DNA from: Bretschneidera sinensis
Lineage: Eukaryota; Streptophyta; Magnoliopsida; Brassicales; Akaniaceae
Length of the DNA stretch: 64,000 nucleotides
Direction of reading: 5' to 3'
Assembly: GCA_023935145.1 (NCBI GenBank)
Contig: CM043705.1
Location: 57,320,084 to 57,384,083, forward strand
Shown here one piece after another: positions 22,273-33,991 of this stretch. The position numbers were made by a program, and so were the translations under genes. The notes beneath the pieces are model-generated. The model made no database searches and was not told the origin of the DNA. It saw only the letters and a list, made by a program, of their open reading frames with translations. How positions within the stretch are numbered: position 1 is the first letter of the stretch; each line of letters starts with the position of its first letter.

Positions 22273-22406
22273 GACAGTAGAAGAATTGCTAGATAGTTTT
22301 TCTTTTCAGTAGTTTGTAAAGGTTGTATCTTAGTTCCTTCTTTTAGCTTGCTGCATTTCTTTCCCTTCTTTCTTTTTATAGTATTTTTATTATTTTGTGA
22401 CCTTGC

Positions 22407-22806
22407 ATGCTCCGATATAGAGACACTTTAGGTAGATTTTCTTGTAGGCCTGTGCTAGAGTCAGAATCAAACTTTTTAAATCCTTTATTTGACAATCCAT
22501 GTAGTCCTGAAGAAATGAGTGAACATGGAGATCAACCCACTAGGAGCCTTCAGGATTACTTCCACCCTACACACATAGCCACGCCATCATGCATCATGTT
22601 TCTAGCTAATACTCGCCAATTGGATTTTAAAACAAGGATGATATAGTTACTCCCTACGTTCCATGGCTTGGAAAATGAAAAACCCACATGTGCATATTAG
22701 GGAGTTTGAAGAAATAACTGCGACTTTTCATAGTCAAAATGCAGTTGATTAAATTGTGAGACTTATGTTCTTTCCTTTCTTTTTGAATGACAGAGCTAAG
22801 AGTTGG
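22407..22806 (+). pseudogene. ATH3 gag, N-terminal part
   Basis: The frame starts MLRYRDTLGRFSCRPVLESE at 22407. It contains EEMSEHGDQPTRSLQDYFHP and is broken by a stop after FKTRMI at about 22645 and by a frameshift soon after. It reaches DRAKSW, where ATH4 is inserted between the GTTGG/GTTAG copies; gag resumes at 28887. The start and sequence parallel ATH4 gag at 24232. Confidence 0.82.
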
Positions 22807-24032
22807 TGATGAGAGTCATAAAATGCATCTTAACAGTACTTAATTGTTACTATTTTAGGGTTGATATAGGTTTTAATTGCACTTTTATACCTTAATAACT
22901 CTAAAGTGATATTCTTGGATCATTGATCTATTTCGGTGCATTTTCAGGTACTTTGAGTTTAAAAGAGATAGAAAAGCTATCATTTCTTAAAGCTCGAAGA
23001 TTCCATGCGTATCGGAGTGAAGGAGTGCTTCCAAAAGGACAAGATGAAGGGTTTATAGGCAAGGAAGCCTTCAGTGTGCGACCCAAAGCAAGCACAAGGC
23101 AGAGCCGCGACCTACACTAGCCAGGGCCGCGGTGCCCAGAGCCTTCACCTAACCAAGACCAGCCAAAGCCTAGGCACCCAGAAGAGAGAGCCGCGGCGCG
23201 CACACGATTCCCGTCTCCGAGTTATGACCTAATTAGGACTTTAATGATTTTTTAAACCCTAAAACACCCTTGGTCTTTGTATTATAAATAGATCACTTAG
23301 GGTTTTAGACAACATTCATTGGAGGTCGGAGGCCGGGGAAAACTCCATCAAGCATGAGCCCCATGGCCAACTAATCTCTAAGCAAGGTAAAGAGATGAAT
23401 CCCTAGGTGTAGTTGTTCTTATTTTCCATTATTGATTCAGTTGTAGTTTGGATTTGTTATCAAAACATTGTATGAGTTACTCTTTAATTTAATTAGAAGA
23501 TTTTTCTCTTAATCCGGTGATTGTATCTTTCTTCTCCATATAAGTCTAGTCATGCTTTTCTTATGTGATGTTGTTTGGGTATGATTGAGTCCGGTAGATT
23601 TATCTCTTAGGTTTGTCCATTACTACAATATTGTCATTAAAGATATATTTTCGTTTCTTGATAAATCTATAGGATAGGTCATGAGTGTTTAACTCGAAAG
23701 CAAAGAGTAATTCATATCAATTACATTAAGGTTTATATATGTGCTTAATTGAATATTTGTCGATTGCTTGTTTGGGATGTGAAACTTGCAATCGAGATAA
23801 AAACAATTGAATTGAGATTGGAATAAGGCAACAAACCTAGGAAGGATTCCCGGACCCTTGTTATTTATCCATTATATTTACACTACTTCAATATCAAAAC
23901 TCAAATTCTCTCGTTTAACTTTTATCGTTCGTTTTAAGGTTTGCACTTTCTCTTGTAGATCACTTGTCTCCCTGTGGAATCGACACCCCGAAGCTGTGCT
24001 AAAACTACCGCATTATACTTTGGGTATAATCA
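22807..24032 (+). repeat. ATH4 5' LTR (1226 bp)
   Basis: It starts TGATGAGAGTCATAAAATGC and ends ...GTATAATCA. The TATA box TATAAATAG is near 23283. A GC-rich block (23080-23200) contains GCCCAGAG and GCCGCGG phrases. The open frames inside are not genes. Confidence 0.88.
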
Positions 24033-24231
24033 AATTTTGGTGCCGTTGCTAGGGAAACACGCTTAATTCAAGGAAGATTGTCAACTTTGAGACAAGACGG
24101 TAGAAGAATTGTAGATAGTTTTTCTTTTCAGCAGTTTGTAAAGGCAATAACTTCGTTCTTTCTTTTAGCTTGTTGCATTATTTTTTTTTCTTCTTTCTTT
24201 TTAAGTATTTTTTTTCAATATTTTACCTTGC

Positions 24232-25230
24232 ATGCACAGACATAAAGACACTTTGGGTAGATTTGCTTGTAGGCCTATGTTAGAGTCAGAATTAAATTCT
24301 TTTTTAAATTCTTTATTTGACAAACCGTCTAGTCCCGAAGAAATGAGTGAACACGAATATCAACCCCCTAGGACCCTTCAGGATTACCTCCACCCTACAC
24401 GAACAGCCACACCATCATGCATCATGTTTCCAGCCAATACTCGCCATCAAGATTTTAAAACAGGGATGATACAATTACTCTCTACGTTTTATGGCTTGGA
24501 AAGTGAAAACCCATATGTGCACATTAGAGAGTTTGAGGATGCAGTTGCGAATTTTCATAATCAAGATGCAAGTGCTGACATTGTGAGACTTAAGTTCTTT
24601 CTTTTCGCTTTGAAGGATAGAGCTAAGAGTTGACTATACTCACTGAGACCACGATCTATTGGATCGTGGACTGAGATGACTCGGAGTCTTTAATAAATAC
24701 TTCCCCTAACATAAGACCAATGCTTTAAAAAGGCAAATCTCCACCTTTGCACAAAAGGATAGTGAGACTTTGTATCAGTCTTGGGAGAGATTTAAAGAGT
24801 TATTGAGTATATGCCCTCACCATTAGTATGAGAATTGGTGCTTAGTGATATATTCTTATGAGGGACTTATATATCGAGAGCGCCAATTCGTAGAGATGAT
24901 GTGTAATGGTGAATTTCTGCAAAAAGATCCTGATGAGGCTATAGAGTACCTCAATGAGCTTGCTGAAAAAACTCACACTTGGACTGGACCTAGTGCTACT
25001 GAAAGCACCAATAGGTCACTACTTGTAGGAAACCTAAATAGTGGTGGAATATACCATCTTAGGGAAAAGGACAACCTAAAAGCTAAGGTCGAGATGCCAC
25101 TAGGGAATTAGATGTGTTAAAGACTAATAGCTTACAACCACCACACGTAGCTAATTATGTAAGGTCTTTTGAACCATGTTTTGTGTGTGGTGGGGTAGAT
25201 CATCTCGCCTAAGAGTGTCCCACATTTGCT
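24232..25230 (+). pseudogene. ATH4 gag
   Basis: The reading frame starts MHRHKDTLGRFACRPMLESE and is open for 133 codons to DRAKS, where TGG has become TGA. It contains PSCIMFPANTRHQDFKTGMI and FYGLESENPYVHIREFEDAV, the Athila capsid signature. Downstream pieces include RQFVEMMCNGEFLQKDPDEA (about 24885) and TWTGPSATESTNRS (about 24980). The knuckle region near 25180 (CFVCGG-like) is frame-disrupted. Several stops and frameshifts make it non-functional. Confidence 0.85.
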
Positions 25231-25621
25231 GAGATGAGAAGGGTGTATGAAGAATAATGTAATGCCTTAGGTATGTACAAGAAGTCTTTTTCACCTTTCT
25301 CTGATACCTATAATCCAGAGTGGTGGAATCACCCCAAATCTTAGCTGAAAATCTGAAAACTAGCCGTCTGCACAACCCCCTAGATCATATCCTGCACCAT
25401 ATTATGCACCTGCACCCTCTAGAAGTCCTTTAGAAGAAATCTTGCATGCTTTTATTGAGGCGCAGAGTAAGACTAATGAAAGAATTAAATCTTTGATTAC
25501 ATTGGTTATTGAAGAACATAAGGATCTAAAGAGCCAAGTGTCCAAACTGATGAACTCCTTGAGTGTGAATGAGCGAGGTAAGTTCCCTTCCTAAGCTCAG
25601 TCCACACCCCATGATCAACAC

Positions 25622-25942
25622 ATGGCGCAAAAGATTTTGAAGGATGTAAATGCCATTGTGACCCAAAGTGTTAAGTCATTACACATCCCTACAACAAACA
25701 AATCAGAGGATGTGGACGAGAGCCACCAGGTATACATGATTGACTCACTCATGGGAAAAGTCCATCACCTTAATCCATTGGAGTCAATCCACACCCATGG
25801 TTTCACAAGAGCATATATTGAGCCAGAATCTGCAGATGTTACTGATGACATCCTTGAGGCCTCTTCAAAGCATATAAGCACCAAATTTGGCAGTGAAGCA
25901 GTTGCTGGTGCATTTAACTTATGTTTGTCTAGGAGGGAATGA
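25622..25942 (+). pseudogene. ATH4 gag-protease tail with protease core deleted
   Basis: The frame reads KDVNAIVTQSVKSLHIPTTN then EDVDESHQVYMIDSLMGK. In ATH3 the corresponding parts are at about 29890 and 30700, separated by the whole protease domain. The fusion point after NKSEDV marks a clean deletion of roughly 740 bp relative to ATH3. The frame ends LCLSRRE at 25942, ten bases before the post-coding motif. Confidence 0.8.
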
Positions 25943-25951
25943 GAGCATCTA

Positions 25952-25990
25952 GCTGAAGACGTAAAACTTAGCGCTCATAGGAGGCACCCC
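25952..25990 (+). other. Conserved post-coding hairpin-like motif, ATH4 copy
   Basis: CTGAAGACGTAAAACTTAG is followed by CGCTCATAGGAGGCACCCC. Here GGG has become AGG, weakening the GGG/CCC pairing. Confidence 0.72.
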
Positions 25991-27573
25991 ACAACATTTC
26001 ATTTTATTGTTTTCATATTTCTTTTTCTTGTTTATTATTAGTATTTTGTTGTTTTCCAGTATTAACTTAGTATTTCTTTTTTAGGGACAAATATACGAAG
26101 CAGTTCAAATGGTGGAGCACAATTTTCAGCTTCTGTGCACTTTTGGTTACAAAGGGAGTTTCCTTTACTCTTTCTTTTACATTAAGGTCAATGCAATTTT
26201 TAAGTTAGGGGTGGAGGAAACGTATTTCTTCCTTTCATTGAACTGCTTGGTGTCATTTTCTCTTTTCATTTGTTTTTAGCATGCTTTGTGTTAAGCCATA
26301 GAATTAATTCACCTGTCAATGATATGAGCCTAATTGAGATAGCATATAGCGTTTAGAAGAAGTTAAATCTTGCTTCGGTTTGAGAATAATTTAAGTGTCA
26401 ATCTTCATTTGGTTTGAGACTCTAGTTTGCGGTAAGATTGTATGATTAGTCTAAACCATCTAGAGAAGTTTTATATGTGATTGCTTTATGAATACTTTTG
26501 CGGTCTTGACAAGCTCTAGAACTTATTTGATAATCACTTTAGGCGAATTCCTAGAATGCACATTTCTTAGGATATGATATAGGCCATTTTTTAACTGTTT
26601 GAGCCTTTCAAACTTACTATTGCTATATTTATCGCTAGTCACCTGTTTGAGCCTTTTTCTTGAAAAATAATTTGAGTCTTGTGTATTTTGATAACCCATT
26701 TACTTACTCTTACGAGCCTAAAAATATTTTATCCTTACTCTTCTTTTAAAAGAACTTAGTTACACACATTTGTTGAGAAGCACTTGAAAGGAGTAAGGAT
26801 GGAAATATGAAAAAAAAAAAATATATTACTGCCATTACCCAAGTACATTAAAAGAGATAAGTTGGAGGTTGTGGAAAAGAAAAGAAAATAATGAAAAAGG
26901 AGGTGAATGGTCTAATGCCAAAATAAAAAAATAAAAAAAAAGTAAATTATGGCAAAGAAATAAGAAATAAAAAAGTGGTGATTGAGAGAAAATGCTCGAA
27001 AAATGGTTGAAAGAGTTGGGTGTTGAAGTAAGGTTACCCAGTGCTTAAAGTAGGTTGTGTTTAAAACTAAGAGATTAAGTTCTTTTATTTTGTTGAATCC
27101 TTCCCGTTCTTTCTTAACCTTTACCTTAGTCTAATGTTACAAGCTTATTAAAGACTTATTGATCCAAGGTGGTGTGAGTTTTCTACAATAGTGGAGAGTG
27201 ATTTGAAAAGTGAGCCTATGGAGTTTGTTTTTGTAATTGATGTCACACAAATTAATATATTTTTAGAAGCCAAGACTTGTATTCATGAATGTTGTGCATA
27301 AAATCATCTGGGTGTTCGGATTAATGGATTGTGGTAAGATGGATGTTAAGAGTCGATAACAATTTTAAGATTGATGTTTGGATTACTTTTGGACTTGGGT
27401 GATATTTAATAATTCTATATGTTGTATGTTAAGTGTGATTTTTGAGACAAAAAGCTGAATTACTCTTGGTTTAACGCTAGCATTGCTTTACTTTGTTTTG
27501 ATTCCTACCATAGAATTCATCTCTTGTTTTCGCTTGAATTGCTAAGGACTAGCAATAAGCTAGTTGGCGGTTA
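25991..27573 (+). other. ATH4 3' non-coding region
   Basis: I find no credible gene. It is AT-rich and unlike the 3' region of ATH1-ATH3: it lacks their 90-bp repeat pair. A-rich stretches occur near 26810-26945. It ends next to the 3' LTR with GCTAGTTGGCGGTTA. Confidence 0.6.
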
Positions 27574-28881
27574 TGATGAGAGTCATAAAATGCATTTTAA
27601 TAGTACTTAATTGTTAGCATTTTAGGGTTGATCTAGGTTTTAATTGCACTTTTATATCTTAATAACTCTAAAGTGATATTCTTGGATCATTGATCTATTT
27701 CGGTGCATTTTCAGGTACTTTGAGTTTAAAAGAGATGGAAAAGCTATCATTGCTTAAAGCTTGAAGATTCCATGCATATCGGAGTGAAGGAGTGCTTCCA
27801 AAATGACAAGATGATGGGTTTATGAGAAAAGAAGCCTTCAGTGTGCGCCTAGGCGCCCAGAAGCTCCAGACTCCACCTTCAGTGTGCACCTAGGCGCCCA
27901 GAAAAGAGAGCCTAGGCACTCAAAGCAAGCACCAGGCAAAGCCGTGGCCTGGACCAACCAAGGCCACGGCGCCCAGAGCCTTCACCTAACCAAGACCAGC
28001 CAAAGCCTAAGCGCCCAGAAGAGAGAGCCACGGCACGCACACGATTCCCTTCTTCGAGTTATGACCTAATTAGGACTTTAATGATTGTTTAAACCCTAAA
28101 ACACCCTTGGATCTTTTGTATTATAAATAGATCACTTAGGGTTTGAGACAACATTCATTGGAGGCCGGAGGCCGGGGAAAACTCCATCAAGCATGAGCCC
28201 CATGGCCAACTAATCTCCAAGCAAGGCAAAGGGATGAATACCTAGGTGTAGTTGTTTTTATTTTTCATTATTGATTCAGCTGTAGTTTGGATTTATTGTC
28301 AAAACATTGTATGAGTTACTCTTTAATTTAATTAGAAGATTTTTCTCCTAATCAGGTGATTGTATCTTTCTTCTGCATATAAGTCTAATCATACTTTTCT
28401 TATGTAACATTGTTTGGGTATGATTGAGTCCAGTAGATATATCTTTTAGGTTTGTCCATTACTGCAATATTGTCGTTAAAGATATATTGTCGTTTCTTGA
28501 TAAATCTATAGGATAGGTCATAAGTGCTTAACTCGAAAGCAAAGAGTAATTCATATCAATTACATTAGGGTTTATATATGTGCTGAATTGAATATTTGTC
28601 GATTACTTGTTTGGGATGTGAAACTTGCAATCGAGATTAAAACAACTGAATTGAGATTGGAATAAGACAACGAGCCTAGGGAGGATTCCTGGACCCTTGT
28701 TATTTATCCATTATATTTACACTACTTCACATTACTTCAATATCAAAACTCAAATTCTCTCGTTTAACTTTTATCGTTCATTTTAAGGTTTGCACTTTCT
28801 CTTGTAGATCGCTTGTCTCCATATGGAATCGACACCCCAAAGCTGTGCTACAACTACCGCGTTATACTTTAGGCGTAATCA
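27574..28881 (+). repeat. ATH4 3' LTR (1308 bp)
   Basis: It matches the 5' LTR but has an extra ~80 bp in its GC-rich block (27845-28040). There CCTAGGCGCCCAGAA-type units recur about four times around GGCGCC palindromes. The TATA-like box is near 28121. Confidence 0.88.
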
Positions 28882-28886
28882 GTTAG

Positions 28887-29492
28887 CTATACTCACTAAG
28901 ACCACGATCTATTGGGTCATGGAATGAGATGACTCAGGTTTTCTTTAATAAATATTTTCCCCAACATAAGACCAACGCTTTAAAAAGGCAAATCTTCACC
29001 TTCGCACAAAAGGACAGTGAGGCTTTGTATCAATCTTGGGAGAGATTTAAGGAGTTGTTGAGTATATGTCCTTACCATGGGTATGAGAATTGGTGCTTAG
29101 TGAGCTATTTTTATGAGGGACACACACCTAAAGAGCGCCAATTTGTGGAGATGATGTGTAATGGTGAGTTCTTACAGAAAAATCCTGATGAGGCCATAGA
29201 ATACCTCAATGAGCTTGCTGAAAAAGCTCACACTTGGACTGGACCTAGTGCTACTGAAAGCACAAATAGGTCACGACCTGCAGGAAACCCAAATGGTGGT
29301 CGAATTTACCATCTTTGGGAAGAGGATAACCTAAAGGCTAACGTCGAGATGCTCATTAGGGAGCTAGATGTGTTAAAGACTAAGCACTTAAAGCCAACAC
29401 ACGTAGCTAATCATGCAAAGTCTTTTGGACCATGTTTTGTGTGTGGCGGGGTAGATCATCTTGCTCAAGAGTGTCCCACATTTGCTAAGTGA
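28887..29492 (+). pseudogene. ATH3 gag, C-terminal part with zinc knuckle
   Basis: Gag resumes after ATH4 with TKTTIYW-like sequence and a frame open from 28929 (MTQVFFNKYFPQHKTNALKR). It contains SWERFKELLSICPYHGYENW, EFLQKNPDEAIEYLNELAEK and TWTGPSATESTNRS. An intact CCHC knuckle, CFVCGGVDHLAQEC, lies near 29437-29478. The typical Athila capsid C-terminal layout is preserved. It ends at a stop at 29490; a frameshift joins it to the following linker. Confidence 0.85.
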
Positions 29493-29657
29493 GAGGGATA
29501 TATGAGGAACAATTTAATGCCTTAGGTATGTACAAGAAGCCTTTTTCACCTTTCTCTGATACCTATAATCCGGGGTGGTGCAATCACCCCAATTTTAGCT
29601 AGAAGTCTGAAAACCAGCCGCCTGCATAACCCCCTAGATCATATCCTACACCATATC

Positions 29658-31019
29658 GTGCACCAGCATCTTTTAAGAGTTCTTTATAAGACACTTTGCA
29701 TGTTTGGGGCACATGATAAGACTAACCAAAGATGTGAATCATTGATTATGCAGGTTGTTGAAGAAAATAAGGAGATAAAGACCCAAGTGTCCAAATTGAT
29801 AAGCTCTTTGAGTGTGAATGAGCGAGGTAAGTTCACTTCTCAAGCTCAGTCCACACCCTATGGTCAACACATGGAGCAAAAGAATTTGAAGGATGTGAAT
29901 GCCATTGTGATAAGAAGTGGTAAGTCATTACACATCCCAACAACGAACAAATCAGAGGATGTGGAAAAGGGTCAAGATAGTTGTGATGTCGAGCTGCCAA
30001 AGGAACCTGAGGTGACAAAGAGTCCTATTAAGTTACCATTCCCTCAAGCTTTAAAATAAAGCAAGCGAACTCTGGATCCAAACAATGAAATCCTAGAGAA
30101 TCTAAGGCAAGTAAAAATCAATCTTCCTCTTTTATATATGATTAAACAAGTTCCTACTTATGCAAAAGTTTTCAAGGATTTGTGTACAGTTAAGAGGAAG
30201 CACCAGGTGAAGAAGATAGTGTTCCTGACAGAGCAAGTTACTGCTCTAATTAAGCAGTGAATTCCTCCCAAGTACAAGGATTCTGGTTGTCCAACCATTG
30301 CATGCGGCATTGGAAATCATGAGTTTGGGCAAGCTTTGATAAATTTAGGAGCTAGTGTGAATCTGATGCCATATTCTATTTATTTGCAATTGGGGTTGGG
30401 AGAAATCAAACCAACCATTGTGGTATTGCAATTGGCTGACCGTTCATTCAAAGTACCCCGGGGTGTGGTAGAGGATGCTCTAATTCAAATTGACAAATTT
30501 TATTATCCTGCTGATTTCCTAATCCTTGACACTAGCTCTGTTGTTGATACTACTTCTAAAATTCCTTTGATTTTAGGTAAGTTGTTCCTTGCCACTGCTA
30601 ATGATCTTATTAATTGTAGGAATGGGCTCATGAAGCTGTCTTTTGGAAACATAACCCTCGAGGTGAATATCTTTCGTATTGCAAAACAGCCAGAAGATGA
30701 TGATGAGAGCCATCAAGCATATATGATTGACTCACTCATGGATAGAAGAGTTTCTATAGCTCATGATTTTGATCCTCCTGAGTATTTTCTTGTTAATTCT
30801 AAGTTTGATTCTATCAATGATCCATCTAGTGTAGTTGATGTTTGTGCTATTTTTGATAGAACTCGGGATTATGACACTCGGGCATGGCAACCAAAGTTTG
30901 AGAAGTTGCTTAAAATAAGTGCAAAACAAATTCCTTCAAGTGTGGAAGCACCCAAAGTTGAATTGAAGCCTCTGCTTAAGGGTTTAAAGCATGTTTTCCT
31001 TGGTCCAGATGACACTTAA
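29658..31019 (+). pseudogene. ATH3 gag linker and aspartic protease
   Basis: The linker (29658-30059) contains VVEENKEIKTQVSKLISSLS, and a stop follows at 30057. After further stops the protease frame (30336-31019) has INLGASVNLMPYSIYLQLG at the active site. The catalytic Asp of the family (DLGAS) is replaced by Asn, so it is predicted inactive. Further blocks are ADRSFKVPRGVVEDALIQID and KIPLILGKLF. The frame ends ...HVFLGPDDT and a stop; in autonomous Athila elements RT would begin about here. Confidence 0.85.
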
Positions 31020-31025
31020 GTCTGA

Positions 31026-31063
31026 CTGAAGACGTTAAACTTAGCGCTCATGGGAGGCACCCC
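31026..31063 (+). other. Conserved post-coding hairpin-like motif, ATH3 copy
   Basis: CTGAAGACGTTAAACTTAG then CGCTCATGGGAGGCACCCC begins seven bases after the protease frame's stop. GGG(AGGCA)CCC can form a small stem-loop. Confidence 0.78.
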
Positions 31064-32408
31064 GTAGCATATCCTTTTGTTTTTCATATTTCTTGTTACT
31101 ATTTATTTTTAATATTTTTTGTTTTTCAGTATTACTTTAGTATTTCTTTTTCAGGGAAAATGTGTGCATCAGTTCAAGTTTGGGGGTGTGCTATGAGCCA
31201 TGCTAGTCCAGCTAGTTCTCTATCACCCATGTCAGCTCTTTCCATGTTATTCACACATTGGGGACACTGTGTACTTTAAGTTTGGGGGTATAGGAGACAC
31301 ATTCACACACACTTTGTCCCAGTTTTTTTATATATTATTGAAAAGATAAATGCATGTTTATGATTATTTTGAAATTTTGGTTGATCTAAACAAATATTGT
31401 GATGTGATGTCATTGGTGAGCTTAAAATCTTAACCACATGATTTGATGATAGAGTTTTAAAATTTTGTTACGTTCTTTAGGCATTTGAGAATTCACATGC
31501 TTGATCTAATCTGACATGAGCACATTAGCACAAAATAGTGTGAGGTATGACATGTGATTTTAATGTATATGTTTCCATGACTTAACTGAAATTGGATGAC
31601 TTGTTGGATAAACACTTTGGCAAAGAAAAGTATATATAAAAAAAATTGCAAAAAAAAGAGAAAAATACCCATGATGATCATTAATAAACTTTTCACTAAG
31701 TAACTGGACCTCTTGCCTCAGTAAACAGTGAGTGTTCACGTCAAAAGGTGGGAATTTTATTCATAATGATCATTGAGATACTTTCCACTGAGTAACTGGA
31801 CCACTTGCCTCAGTAATCACTGAGCATTCACGTCAAAAGGTGGGAATTTTGCTTGGTAGCATTAAGGACAGTTTAGTTTTGTAGCCTTTTTTACTCGAGT
31901 TAGTAAGTCCTTAGGGGTGTCTTTACACCTAATGCCCTAAAACCATCTGGTTTGGGAGTCATTGACTCAACACTCGCTACATGGATTAATTAGAAAGCTT
32001 AAGGGAACTAAACATAGCAGAGCCTTATAATAAAATAGAGAAGAAAATAAAATTATGCCATCGTTGTTCATTCTGATGAGAAATTCTGTGAATCTTGAGA
32101 CATGGAGACATTACACACTGAAGTTATTTAGAAGCCTCATCTTTATATGCTAATTCACTTTACACCGAGTCAGACTTGTGATGCCTTAGCCTGCCTTTTG
32201 TAAGTAATTAGATTTTAAAATTCCTATTTATTGTAAAGATTGGTTTATATTTTAAGCTTGCTCATGAATGAATATCATGGTTTTGTGTAATACTTAAATT
32301 TTAGGATACCATGAATGATGAACTTATCTTTATGTTCTTTGTTTTTAATTTAGTTTTTTTTAATTGTGTTTTGCTAGGGGACTAGCAAAATGTAAGTTTG
32401 GGTGTATT
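31064..32408 (+). other. ATH3 3' non-coding region
   Basis: No gene is apparent. It contains the conserved direct repeat pair (31660-31850, motif at 31741 and 31833), the block AACCATCTGGTTTGGGAGTC, and a polypurine-like AAGTTTGGGTGT immediately before the 3' LTR (about 32391-32405). Confidence 0.72.
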
Positions 32409-33986
32409 TGATGAGTGCCAAATATTTCATATTTTGGCACTTTAATTTACATTTGTTAGCTTAGGAATTTTTTACTTTGAGTTATTTTTTTCGTTGTTCT
32501 ACAGATTTACAAGCACTTGGAAATGAGTTTCACTAAATTACCAGAATTACCCATACAGATTAGTCATTTTTTGCAGATTAAACTGTATTGATTCAGGAAG
32601 AACCAGATGGGCCATATATGCTTGGAAAGATCTAGATGTCGATTTTCTGAGGAATTTTACGGCTTATAAATATGATTTTTCTAGAGAAAGTTATGGCAGT
32701 TTTAGTAGACAAAAGTCAGGTTGTGCGTGATTTCAGCGTGGCGGAAGTGATTTTTGCGGATTAAACTGTAATGATTCAGAAAGAAACAAGAGATGAGCCA
32801 TATATGCTTGGAAAGATCCGGATGTCTATTTTCTGGAGAATTTTATGGCTCATAAATATAATTTTTCTAGAGAAAGTTATGGCAGTTTTAGTAGACAAAT
32901 GTTAGGTTGTGCATGATTTCAATGTGGGCAGAAGTTTTGAAGGGCATGTGAAGGCTTAAATCCCACATCCCACATCGGTTGGAAACACATTCTACATCCC
33001 ACATCGGATTGGAAACACATTGCACTCATGGAGTTCCCCTATAAAAGCTCCATTTCACTTCATCAAATGGGTGTGTAATCTTAGAGGCTTTGCTACCAAG
33101 GGGTACAATTTGAAGGATTTTGCTACCAATCGAGGGAAGCACCGCACAGCAGCTGCGGTGGAATTTCTCTCCAAGTATTGTTAGTTTTAATTTATTTCTG
33201 TTAAGTTGTAAAGTTTAATGTTTAACACTTTAAATGTTTGCTCTAATTTTTCCCTTGAGATTTTTGTTGTCCATTATATTTATGGATAACTAAATTCTCA
33301 AGTAGGGCTAGGGATGAACTTGCACAGTAGATGGTATTTTTGTTTATTTTTTAATTTATGTATTTGATTTTCAATTATTAAAACTCTTTTGTTTTATCAT
33401 TCTCAATTCATTCGTGATGTTTTCTTCTCCGAATAATCGTTGAATTTATTCTGTTTATGGATTCAATCATGCTTTCTCTATTGAATGGATTAGCTCTTTG
33501 ATTATGTTTGGATCAATTGTTTATCTATATTGACTTAATTCTTTGCTGCAATATCGCTTCCTGAGTATATTGTCGTCGTTGGATTTTCTCAATAGTAATA
33601 ATAACTTTCGTATTTTAAAAGTGGTGAATGATTTTTCAAAGGGTTACATTTGGTTTAATCTTGGTTTATAAATCTACATCTTCTGATTGGGAGTTTTGGG
33701 AATTGAGTTCCCAATTGAGTTATTCAATGAATTAAGAATAATTAAAATACCATATTTGTGCAAGGGATTCCCGACGCTTTACTGTTTGTCAAATTTGAGT
33801 ACTTTCTCCGTTAGTAACTTTGCTTCACTTTAATTTGCCTTTAAAATTAATCTTTTTTTCCATTAATCATTTAATATTTTTCTTTAGTTTCTTTGTTCCT
33901 TCTACTATTCTTTAAATTTTTCTCTCTGTGGAATCGACACCCCAAAGCTGTGCTACAACTACCACGTTATTCTTTGGGTGTAATCA
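32409..33986 (+). repeat. ATH3 3' LTR (1578 bp)
   Basis: It is the uninterrupted LTR of ATH3 and gives the reference for the COP1 empty site. It has the TATA box CTATAAAAG near 33040 and ends TGTAATCA followed by GAACC. Confidence 0.9.
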
Positions 33987-33991
33987 GAACC

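Larger units (their letters stand above)
22807..28881 (+). mobile_element. ATH4: small non-autonomous Athila-like element with degraded gag
   Basis: ATH4 has LTRs at 22807-24032 and 27574-28881 (TGATGAGAG...TAATCA). The target duplication is GTTGG (22802-22806) and GTTAG (28882-28886). The primer site is TGGTGCCGTTGCTAGGGA at 24038-24055. Internally there is gag (24232-25230) followed by a short leftover of the gag-protease tail (25622-25942), the post-coding motif and about 1.6 kb without genes. Protease, RT, RNase H and integrase are missing. It is a close relative of ATH3, the element it landed in. Confidence 0.88.
14968..33986 (+). mobile_element. ATH3: non-autonomous gag-protease Athila-like element
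   Basis: The element is flanked by perfect GAACC duplications (14963-14967 and 33987-33991), and the unoccupied target is visible in the other ATH2 LTR near 38915. LTRs begin TGATGAGTGCC and end TAATCA. The internal region holds a primer site, gag (interrupted by ATH4), a linker and protease, then the conserved post-coding motif and a non-coding region. No RT, RNase H or integrase is present. COP1 is inserted in its 5' LTR. Protein sequence is clearly different from ATH1/ATH2 but close to ATH4. Confidence 0.9.
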
